Positions 1 to 5,132 of a stretch of 10,156 nucleotides of DNA are shown piece by piece. The stretch spans positions 1 through 10,156 of the forward strand of contig CAMEOL010000024.1 in assembly GCA_945929765.1 (NCBI GenBank), given 5' to 3'. Numbering within the stretch: position 1 is the first letter of the stretch; each line of letters opens with the position of its first letter. This DNA is from an uncultured Gemella sp. Lineage in GTDB: Bacteria; Bacillota; Bacilli; Staphylococcales; Gemellaceae. The position numbers and the translations under genes were made by a program. The notes under the pieces are model-generated. The model was not told the origin of the DNA. It saw only the letters and a list, made by a program, of their open reading frames with translations, and searched no databases.

Positions 1-109
1 TTGGACCTATTAAAGCGACACATTCTCCAGCGTTCACGTCAAATGACACGTTTTTTAAAATTTCTTTATTTTTTATTGTTTTATTTACTTTATTTACTTT
101 TAATACCAT
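1..109 (-). CDS. ABC transporter ATP-binding protein, N-terminal fragment (cut by left edge)
   Basis: Reading the minus strand from an ATG at 109-107 gives 36 open codons that continue past the edge. The start is supported by a strong Shine-Dalgarno (AGGAGG, complement at 117-122) 7 to 8 bases upstream. The peptide begins MVLKVNKVNKTIKNKEIL, continues through a KNVSFDVNAGE segment and ends VALIGP. This is the usual opening of an ABC nucleotide-binding domain: strand, KxILxxVSFxVxxGE turn, then the strand leading into the Walker A loop. The Walker A GxxGxGKT itself lies outside the window. The opening resembles ATPases of BcrA/CcmA-type export systems, but the substrate cannot be told from 36 residues. 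It points away from its neighbours and has its own upstream region, so it is not part of the thiamine operon. Confidence 0.8.
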   Translation of the reverse strand, partial: MVLKVNKVNKTIKNKEILKNVSFDVNAGECVALIGP

Positions 110-168
110 AACAATTCCTCCTGACACTTTTATTTTAGCAAAAATAAAAATACCAAAATAGTTTCGTC

Positions 169-188
169 TGTCATAAGTTAATATGACA
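169..188. promoter_or_regulatory. Perfect palindrome TGTCATA-N6-TATGACA, candidate operator
   Basis: Two 7-base arms, TGTCATA and TATGACA, are exact inverted repeats around six bases. The site lies 60 to 80 bases upstream of the ATG of the minus-strand ABC ATPase gene, within its likely promoter region. Geometry and length fit a dimeric helix-turn-helix repressor or response regulator. No regulator gene is visible in the window and I cannot name the family. No convincing -35/-10 pair is seen around it, so the regulatory role is inferred from symmetry and position only. Confidence 0.4.
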
Positions 189-476
189 AATGTAATATTA
201 TGATGAAATGTTTATATGTAATAAAGTGAAATTATTTTAAATATATTATATGTTTAGTTTTCTATTTTTATTTAAAATCATGTTGATAACATTAAATTTA
301 AAATTGTGATAAAATAACAAAGAAAATTAAGGATTTTCGTGCTTTTGAAAAAATTAAAACAGTAATCTATATGTTGTTTAAAGTTATTTATTTGGTAAAG
401 AACAAAAAGAAAAGAGAATGAATATAGATAACGCGATTAAATTATTTGAAAGATAATTAAAACAACGCATAAAAGA
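189..476. other. AT-rich intergenic region with no supported gene
   Basis: Only very short open frames occur here. Examples on the plus strand are an 8-codon frame from a GTG near 340, a 16-codon frame from an ATG near 371, and a 12-residue frame from an ATG at about 419 that overlaps the previous stop as ATGA. The first has a weak AAGGA upstream; the others have no proper Shine-Dalgarno. None resembles a known peptide. I treat the stretch as the upstream region of the ABC gene plus the downstream end of the thiamine operon. A small RNA cannot be excluded but nothing supports one. Confidence 0.5.
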
Positions 477-515
477 AATAAGGGGCTGAATTTACGTTTA
501 ATTCAGCTCCTTATT
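477..515 (-). terminator. Hairpin terminator downstream of thiZ, likely the end of the thiamine operon
   Basis: Arms at 477-492 and 500-515 form a 16-bp stem around a 7-base loop (493-499). The stem is perfect except for one position (484/508): a G-U wobble in plus-strand RNA and a C-A mismatch in minus-strand RNA. On the minus strand the stem is followed by a U-rich run (TTTCTTTT type), whereas the plus-strand flank is only weakly U-rich. This favours termination of the minus-strand thiamine operon, whose last stop codon lies about 87 bases upstream. It could work in both directions. Confidence 0.65.
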
Positions 516-601
516 TAGTATCTACGAAGATTGTCTAGTTTGAAACTACTGTTAAGAAATTATAGTCGACAATACAATGCCTTAGATAAAGTTCACATTT
601 A

Positions 602-1324
602 TTAATTACTCAAAATAGCTAATATTTCATTCTTATAATTTATTTTTTGCAGTTCTTTTTGTTCGTAGTCGTTATAATTTAATATTATTTCTTTTATTAT
701 AGTTGCAGGGCTATTTTTTAGTATATAAATTTTGTTACTTATATTTATAGCTTCGTCTATATCGTGAGTTATTAGTAGTGTAGATAAATTTAATTTTTTG
801 TGAATTTCTAAGTACCAAGCGTAAAGTTCGTTTTTCGTTATTGTATCAAGTGAACTAAATGCTTCATCGAGTAAAAATATATCATTTTTCATCATAAAGG
901 TTCTAAGCAATGCAATTCTTTGGCGCATTCCACCACTTAGTTGAGTAGGGTAATGATTTTTATATTCTACTAAATCGAACGTAGTTAATACTTTTATAGC
1001 TTCTTCTTCTGCAATTTTTTTATCAATTTTTTTTATTATTAATGGTAATGAAACGTTTTCTAATACATTTTTATGTTCAAACAATAAATCTTTTTGAAGC
1101 ATATAACTTACTTTTCCTAGAAAATCTTTTTCGCCATTTATAAAAATTTCTCCGTCTTGTAATTTTTCGATGCCAGAAATTATATTGAATAATGTAGATT
1201 TTCCTACACCACTTTTTCCGATAATAGCAACTATTTCTCCTTTTTTCACATTAATGTTTATATTTTCGATAATTTTTCTGTCGGTATAAGAGTGTGTTAA
1301 GTTTTTTATTTCTAGTGCTATCAT
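602..1324 (-). CDS. thiZ: Thiamine-precursor ABC transporter, ATP-binding protein ThiZ
   Basis: This 240-residue cytoplasmic ATPase should power import of a thiamine pyrimidine precursor through the ThiX permease. All nucleotide-binding-domain motifs are present: Walker A GKSGVGKST at 36-44, Q-loop glutamine at 77, signature LSGGM at 129-133, Walker B ending LLDE at 151-154, D-loop SSLD at 157-160 and switch histidine at 187. Length and motif order fit the nitrate/sulfonate/taurine-type ATPase family, to which ThiZ belongs. The ATG overlaps the thiY stop by one base (TAATG on the minus strand), so it is translated by coupling and the start is secure. It is the last gene of the operon, and a hairpin terminator follows about 87 bases downstream. 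Motifs alone would also allow a sulfonate or riboflavin-type transporter ATPase. The thiamine assignment comes from the riboswitch and the adjacent ThiY. Confidence 0.88.
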   Translation of the reverse strand: MIALEIKNLTHSYTDRKIIENININVKKGEIVAIIGKSGVGKSTLFNIISGIEKLQDGEIFINGEKDFLGKVSYMLQKDLLFEHKNVLENVSLPLIIKKIDKKIAEEEAIKVLTTFDLVEYKNHYPTQLSGGMRQRIALLRTFMMKNDIFLLDEAFSSLDTITKNELYAWYLEIHKKLNLSTLLITHDIDEAINISNKIYILKNSPATIIKEIILNYNDYEQKELQKINYKNEILAILSN

Positions 1325-2313
1325 TATTTTAAGTATTCATTGGTAAAGCCAACGTTTTCTCCTATTTTATCTTCTGTAATATTGTTTTCATTTATCCAGT
1401 TATAAAATTTATTCCAACGTGTACTATCTATTTCTCCCCATTTGTCTTTGTTAGTTGCGTATTGTGTTGCCAAATATTTTTGTGATTCAATAATAAATTC
1501 ACGCTGACTTGCTAATTCTGGGACATTTTTTATCAAAATTTCAGCAGCTTCTTCTGGATGGTCTATAGCATACTGGTATCCTTTTTTAATTGCTTGTAAA
1601 ACTTTTTTTGCCTCTTCTTTGTTGTTTTTTAAATATTCGTTGTTTGCGATAATTACAGGAGAGTAGTAGTTTAGTTCATCAGAATAATCTTTTAAATAGA
1701 AAAAGTTGTAGTCAAGGTTCATATTTTTTGCTAATATCCCGTCCCAACCGTAATATATCCATGCCGACTCGAATAAGTTGTTTTCTAAAGCAGTAATTGC
1801 ATTGCTGTCAGTATTAGGTATTAATTCAATACTATTAAAGTTTCCACCTTGTGTTTCTACAATATTTTTTATCATCGCAAGTTCTATTGGATCGTTCCAA
1901 GTACCATATTTTTTGTTTTCTAACTCTTTTGGAGAATTAATATTTAATTTTTTGGGCGTAATGATTCCAGATGTATTATTTTCTATTATAGTAGCTACTG
2001 CTGTTATTGGTGCATTTTTAGCAAATTTGCTAGCTAGTGCATCTTGAAAACTTATTGCGAATGGTGCTTTATTATTTATTACAAGTTCTGCTGAACTATC
2101 TTCTGGTGGTAATTTTATATCAAGGTTAATACCTGCCTCAGCAAAATAACCTTTTTCTTTTGCTACATAAAGTCCTGTGTGATTTGTATTTGGTGTCCAG
2201 TCAAGAATAAAGTCAATATTTTTTAAATTATTCTCGTTTTTTACTTCTTTTGAACAACCTACTAAATTTACTAATAATAAAATAGTTAAAATGCTATAAA
2301 TTAATTTTTTCAT
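1324..2313 (-). CDS. thiY: Thiamine-precursor ABC transporter, substrate-binding lipoprotein ThiY (NMT1/THI5-like)
   Basis: A 329-residue extracellular binding protein tethered to the membrane by lipid. It has a lipoprotein signal peptide with a short KK-containing n-region, a hydrophobic stretch at about 4-18 and lipobox LVGC, giving a lipidated Cys20 after cleavage. The mature part opens with the NMT1/THI5-like signature: LDWTPNTNHTGLYVA at about 37-51, then a KGYF element at 54-57. Characterised ThiY proteins bind formylaminopyrimidine, and related ones HMP. Which of these is bound here cannot be read from sequence. An AGGAGG Shine-Dalgarno lies just upstream of the ATG (complement at 2319-2324), so it may initiate independently although its start overlaps the end of thiX by 20 bases. 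Position between permease and ATPase under a TPP riboswitch supports thiamine salvage. A generic taurine/nitrate-type binding protein is less likely. Confidence 0.9.
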   Translation of the reverse strand: MKKLIYSILTILLLVNLVGCSKEVKNENNLKNIDFILDWTPNTNHTGLYVAKEKGYFAEAGINLDIKLPPEDSSAELVINNKAPFAISFQDALASKFAKNAPITAVATIIENNTSGIITPKKLNINSPKELENKKYGTWNDPIELAMIKNIVETQGGNFNSIELIPNTDSNAITALENNLFESAWIYYGWDGILAKNMNLDYNFFYLKDYSDELNYYSPVIIANNEYLKNNKEEAKKVLQAIKKGYQYAIDHPEEAAEILIKNVPELASQREFIIESQKYLATQYATNKDKWGEIDSTRWNKFYNWINENNITEDKIGENVGFTNEYLK

Positions 2314-3079
2314 CTCTTCCTCCTAAATATTTCCATTTAATAATTTTTTTCTCACTCATTTTTACGATTTTCATACTAACTAAACTAATTATAGAAATTA
2401 AAATTATAATTGCGAACATAGTGTCGTATTGAAACAATTTTTTTGCGCGTATCATATAAACACCAAGACCTTCAACACCGCCTAACCATTCTGCGACTAC
2501 AGCAGCGATGAATGCGTAAGAAACACTTACACGCAGCCCTGCATAAAAATAACTTAATGATGCGGGGATTTTAATGTGGTATAAAATTTGCCATTTTGTT
2601 GCATTCATAATTTGTAACAACTTTATAGTATCTTTATCAACGTTTTTAAAACCATCTAAAATACTTATTATTATTGGAAAAGCTGTAGTCAAAATTATTA
2701 ACACAATTTTTGGTGCAATGCCATAACCTAACCATAAAACGAGAATAGGTGCAATAGCAATAATCGGGATAGTTTGGGTAATTACTAATAAAGGATATAC
2801 TGCACGATGAATAATATTAAAACTATCCATTATAAAAGCAAGAATACAGGCAATAACAGTTCCAAAAAACAATCCAAGTAAAGCTTCGATAATAGTTATT
2901 TTACTATGAAAGAAAAGTTGCTCATAGTTTTTTATAAATGAATTAAAAATTTCTAATGGTGTTGGCATAATAAATTTTGGTAGCAAATTAAAATGCCCTA
3001 AAAATTGCCAAAGGCAAATTATAAATAACAATGTAATTGAACTAATGTGGTCATTACTTAAATTTTTTGATTTTCTCAT
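2294..3079 (-). CDS. thiX: Thiamine-precursor ABC transporter, permease ThiX
   Basis: A 261-residue integral membrane protein forming the channel of the ThiXYZ importer. Hydrophobic segments are visible at about 14-33, 63-84, 95-117, 123-141, 183-199 and 219-237, giving about six membrane helices. The loop at roughly 143-172, with the KLLQIMNATKWQILYHIKIP segment, corresponds to the EAA coupling loop that contacts the ATPase. It is followed by the family-typical EWLGGVEGLG at 197-206. Length and layout match binding-protein-dependent permeases of the SsuC/TauC/ThiX type. The ATG at 3079 lies inside the end of the preceding small gene (26-base overlap) and has only a distant GGGAG about 14 bases upstream, so translation is probably coupled. 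The C-terminus overlaps the thiY start by 20 bases. Confidence 0.88.
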   Translation of the reverse strand: MRKSKNLSNDHISSITLLFIICLWQFLGHFNLLPKFIMPTPLEIFNSFIKNYEQLFFHSKITIIEALLGLFFGTVIACILAFIMDSFNIIHRAVYPLLVITQTIPIIAIAPILVLWLGYGIAPKIVLIILTTAFPIIISILDGFKNVDKDTIKLLQIMNATKWQILYHIKIPASLSYFYAGLRVSVSYAFIAAVVAEWLGGVEGLGVYMIRAKKLFQYDTMFAIIILISIISLVSMKIVKMSEKKIIKWKYLGGRDEKINL

Positions 3080-3332
3080 CTACTGTCAAAATGCTCCCAT
3101 AATTAATTTTTACATTCGCAAAAATATTGTTGTGATCTTCTCCTGCAAGTTCAATTGCATTTTTTAAAGTTTCCATTAAATAATTAAATTCACCTTCTAT
3201 AACAGTTTCAAAAGGGCTGACAATTAAATTTTCATGCCGACTTTGTAAATAAGAAATAACTTTATCAATAACGTCTATTCTACTATTATCGCCAAGTGGT
3301 AAAATTTGTAAAGCAATACTACAATTTAACAA
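3054..3332 (-). CDS. MTH1187-family (COG0011) small thiamine-binding protein
   Basis: A 92-residue cytoplasmic protein, the first gene of the riboswitch-controlled operon. It has the single ferredoxin-like domain expected of the MTH1187/YqgV family: an N-terminal strand ending LPLGD, a helix at about 20-31, then SPFETVIEG at 39-47 leading into the helix at 48-62, and a final VKINYG strand. The TxIEG element (T43, E46, G47) is typical of the family. Relatives (MTH1187, and the duplicated version in YkoF) bind thiamine or its precursors and are often found beside thiamine or HMP transport genes. Whether it buffers, delivers or senses the vitamin is not established. The start is TTG (3332-3330), chosen because AGGAGG (complement at 3342-3347) sits eight to nine bases upstream. 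No nearby ATG fits. Its end overlaps thiX by 26 bases. Confidence 0.82.
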   Translation of the reverse strand: MLNCSIALQILPLGDNSRIDVIDKVISYLQSRHENLIVSPFETVIEGEFNYLMETLKNAIELAGEDHNNIFANVKINYGSILTVDEKIKKFK

Positions 3333-3337
3333 AATAA

Positions 3338-3375
3338 AAAACCTCCTAAAAGTATTAAACTATATCGGAAGTTCT
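3338..3375 (-). promoter_or_regulatory. Riboswitch expression platform: helix that can cover the Shine-Dalgarno
   Basis: On the minus-strand RNA, AGAACUUCC (complement at 3367-3375) can pair with GGAGGUUUU (complement at 3338-3346): nine consecutive pairs including two G-U wobbles, with a loop of about 20 bases. The second arm contains the GGAGG ribosome binding site of the first gene. This fits a translational off-switch when TPP is bound. The second arm is followed by a U-rich run, so weak transcription termination at the same helix is also possible. The competing structure of the ligand-free state was not identified. Confidence 0.55.
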
Positions 3376-3399
3376 GTTTATAATCAATTATTAATTATT

Positions 3400-3482
3400 G
3401 TCTAATATCTACGCTAGCATTACCTAGATCAGATTCGGTCGAAACAACAAGTTTCCTCTCAGACTGTTCACAGACTCCCGTT
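3400..3482 (-). ncRNA. TPP riboswitch (THI element) aptamer
   Basis: The minus strand carries the conserved THI-box elements in the right order. GGGAGTC lies at the 5' side (complement at 3473-3479), then CTGAGAGG (3455-3462), then CTGATCTAGGTAATGCTAG leading into GCGTAGATA (3406-3432). Helices can be drawn: short P3 CUG-UGAA-CAG, an extra GAAAC/GUUUC hairpin after CUGAGAG, P4 AUCU/AGAU and P5 CUAG/CUAG. P2 is short (CGG/CCG) and P1 is not obvious. It lies in the leader of the ThiXYZ operon, where it should sense thiamine diphosphate and lower expression of precursor uptake. Boundaries are approximate because P1 could not be drawn with confidence. Confidence 0.9.
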
Positions 3483-3489
3483 TTTTATA

Positions 3490-3517
3490 ATTATAGCACA
3501 CAACACCCCAACAACAA
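3490..3517 (-). promoter_or_regulatory. Extended -10 promoter of the thiamine operon
   Basis: On the minus strand, TATAAT (complement at 3490-3495) is preceded by TGC, giving the extended -10 pattern TGnTATAAT. TTGTTG (complement at 3512-3517) sits 16 bases upstream as a possible -35. The predicted start falls near 3483, almost at the 5' edge of the aptamer, leaving little or no room for a P1 helix. An additional upstream promoter is therefore possible. Confidence 0.6.
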
Positions 3518-3672
3518 AATTGTTTGCGCTTGCTTCTGTAGATATGAAATTTTATAACGCAGGTACTATTACATAACACAGAAACATTATTTAAACAATT
3601 AAATTAATAGATAATAATGGCTCACTTGAGTAATTTATAAAGAAAAATTATAGATTTATTCAAAGAATACCT
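3518..3672. other. Divergent spacer between the thiamine operon and the D-lactate dehydrogenase gene
   Basis: AT-rich spacer between two divergent promoters. I see no open frame with a ribosome binding site, no long inverted repeat and no recognisable RNA. Weak -10-like AT runs occur on the minus strand and could add a second start for the thiamine operon. Confidence 0.5.
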
Positions 3673-3702
3673 TTGACTAAACAGCTATATATAGTGTATA
3701 AT
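3673..3702 (+). promoter_or_regulatory. Promoter of the D-lactate dehydrogenase gene
   Basis: TTGACT at 3673-3678 (one base from consensus) and a perfect TATAAT at 3697-3702 are separated by 18 bases. This is the best sigma-A-type promoter in the window. Predicted transcription starts near 3709, giving a leader of about 115 bases before the gene. No catabolite-response (cre) or Rex-type operator was recognised around it. Confidence 0.8.
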
Positions 3703-3736
3703 AAGGGTGTAGATAATTATTTATTAGGGAATATAT

Positions 3737-3789
3737 TTTTACGTTTAGAAAAATAAAAGGAGGTTATAAAAATATTGATAAACGTAAAA
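3737..3789 (+). promoter_or_regulatory. Inverted repeat in the ldhD leader enclosing an extra Shine-Dalgarno
   Basis: TTTTACGTTTA (3737-3747) and TAAACGTAAAA (3779-3789) are perfect 11-base inverted repeats separated by 31 bases. The loop contains AAAGGAGG (3756-3763), a stronger Shine-Dalgarno than the one directly before ldhD (GGGGG near 3811-3815). Downstream of it a TTG at 3775-3777 opens a 22-codon frame running to 3843, past the ldhD ATG in another frame. An ATT at 3774 in a different frame would end at 3825-3827, its stop overlapping the ldhD start as ATGA. The leader may form an RNA structure or encode a short leader peptide. Neither is proven. Confidence 0.4.
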
Positions 3790-3823
3790 TTTTTTATAAA
3801 TTTAAAATCAGGGGGAATGAAAG

Positions 3824-4819
3824 ATGAAATTAGCATTATTTAATTTGAGAGAAGATGAACGTAAGTATGTAACAGATTGGTTAAAAGAAAATCCTGAAGT
3901 AGAGATTGATTTGCATGAAGGAGAACTTCAAGTGGAAACTATGCACTTACTAGATGGAAAACAAGGTGCTGTAATGTTCCAAAATCGCCCTTTTGCAAAA
4001 GAAGTTTATGACTATATGAAAGAACAGGGTGTAAAAGTTATAGCTAATCGTATGGCAGGTTTTGATATCTATGAAATTGATTATATGCGTGAATTGGGAA
4101 TTGCGATGACTAATGTTCCTAGATATTCTCCTAATGCTATAGCAGAACATGCAGTAACTGCTACACTATACATTAGTAGAAACATTAAGAAGATCTTAAA
4201 CAATGTCGAAAAGCATGATTTCACATGGAATAAAGATATAATATCTAGAGAATTGAGAACTCTAAAAGTAGGTATTATCGGTACTGGAAATATAGGTCGC
4301 CAAGCTGCTAAGTTGTATAAAGGATTAGGCTGCGAAGTTATCGGTTACGATCTATATCCGTCAGAGTTAGCGAAAGAGTTTTTAACTTATGTTGATACGG
4401 TAGATGATGTTTTAAAAGAAGCTGATGTTATTTCTTTACACGTTCCAGCTACAAAAGAATATCATCACATGGTAAATGATGAATTTTTTGCAAAAATGAA
4501 AGATAATTCAATCTTTATCAATGCGGCAAGGGGAGTTTTAGTCGATACGAAAGCACTGCTTCGCGCATTAGATAGTGGCAAGTTGTTAGGTGCAGGAATA
4601 GATGTTTATGAATTTGAGGGTAATTATGTTCCAAAAGATTTCAGTAATAAAGATTTTGATGATGATTTAATGCAACAACTAATTGATAGAGACGATGTTT
4701 TATATACACCACATACAGCCTTCTATACAGAAACAGCGGTCTATAATTTAGTATATGGTGCACTTAATGCAGCCAAAGAAGTAATTACTACTGGAACTAG
4801 CCCTAACGTAGTAAACTAA
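3824..4819 (+). CDS. ldhD: D-lactate dehydrogenase (NAD-dependent D-2-hydroxyacid dehydrogenase)
   Basis: A 331-residue cytoplasmic enzyme expected to reduce pyruvate to D-lactate with NADH, regenerating NAD+ in fermentation. The Rossmann domain carries GTGNIG at 153-158, followed by an acidic residue at the end of the second strand (GYD, D176) that favours NAD over NADP. Catalytic residues of the family are visible: Arg236 in NAARG, Glu265 in the DVYEFEG segment and His297 in TPHTAFYT, with Tyr101 in the substrate-side PRYSPNA motif. Length and spacing match Lactobacillus-type D-LDH (about 330-333 residues) almost exactly. The TPHTAFYT and RYSPNA forms favour D-LDH over glycerate or phosphoglycerate dehydrogenases. 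VanH or D-hydroxyisocaproate dehydrogenase are close alternatives, but no van genes are nearby. The ATG has GGGGG about eight bases upstream. The gene is monocistronic, with its own promoter and terminator. Confidence 0.92.
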   Translation: MKLALFNLREDERKYVTDWLKENPEVEIDLHEGELQVETMHLLDGKQGAVMFQNRPFAKEVYDYMKEQGVKVIANRMAGFDIYEIDYMRELGIAMTNVPRYSPNAIAEHAVTATLYISRNIKKILNNVEKHDFTWNKDIISRELRTLKVGIIGTGNIGRQAAKLYKGLGCEVIGYDLYPSELAKEFLTYVDTVDDVLKEADVISLHVPATKEYHHMVNDEFFAKMKDNSIFINAARGVLVDTKALLRALDSGKLLGAGIDVYEFEGNYVPKDFSNKDFDDDLMQQLIDRDDVLYTPHTAFYTETAVYNLVYGALNAAKEVITTGTSPNVVN

Positions 4820-4886
4820 CGGTGTTAATAATTATCTAATTAACAATTTTTTAGATGTTACTATTTTAATTGAATTATTAATTTTT

Positions 4887-4934
4887 ACTAGTAATATACT
4901 TTGTATTGAAAACTTAGTATATTACTAGTTTTTT
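4887..4934 (+). terminator. Intrinsic terminator of ldhD
   Basis: ACTAGTAATATACT (4887-4900) and AGTATATTACTAGT (4916-4929) form a perfect 14-bp stem with a 15-base loop, followed directly by a T run and then more T-rich sequence. It lies about 70 bases after the ldhD stop. On the opposite strand the stem is followed by A residues, so it works only for plus-strand transcripts. Confidence 0.9.
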
Positions 4935-5093
4935 ATAATTTTCTTACACAAAACATCACAATTATTGTATGTAATGTTAAACATATTAATAAGATACCAT
5001 TTTCAGAAAACAACGTTCCATTTCATTGTTTTTCATTTATAATTAATTAATATTTTATATCTCGTATAATTATTAAAATTTAATGTGTTATGT

Positions 5094-5123
5094 TATAATT
5101 TTAGTGAGAATATTATTAAGGAG
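5094..5123 (+). promoter_or_regulatory. Extended -10 promoter and ribosome binding site of the surface metallopeptidase
   Basis: TATAAT at 5094-5099 preceded by TGT gives an extended -10 (TGnTATAAT) without a clear -35. A second TATAAT lies at 5065-5070, also with a poor -35. AAGGAG at 5118-5123 sits nine bases before the ATG at 5133. The predicted leader is short, about 25-30 bases. The rest of the spacer from 4935 is AT-rich with no gene. Confidence 0.6.
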
Positions 5124-5132
5124 TAAGGAACG

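Noticed and set aside
340-460. Short plus-strand frames, including one pair joined by ATGA
   Set aside because: Only 8 to 16 codons each, little or no Shine-Dalgarno and no recognisable peptide. The frame around the second extends upstream without a start codon but soon meets a stop.
1778-2047. 89-codon plus-strand open frame antisense to thiY
   Set aside because: It lies wholly inside a well-supported gene in the opposite direction, resembles no family, and its hydrophobic translation is what antisense reading of this region would give.
3950-4150. 66-codon minus-strand frame inside ldhD
   Set aside because: Antisense to conserved D-lactate dehydrogenase sequence, with no ribosome binding site and no family resemblance.
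4964-4985. ACAAT/ATTGT-type short palindrome in the spacer after ldhD
   Set aside because: The arms are only five bases and the extended match is broken by gaps; too weak to call an operator.
5006-5033. Inverted repeat AAAACAA/TTGTTTT upstream of the surface protease gene
   Set aside because: Seven mostly A-T pairs in a very AT-rich spacer are expected by chance. It is neither followed by a gene end nor placed on the promoter.
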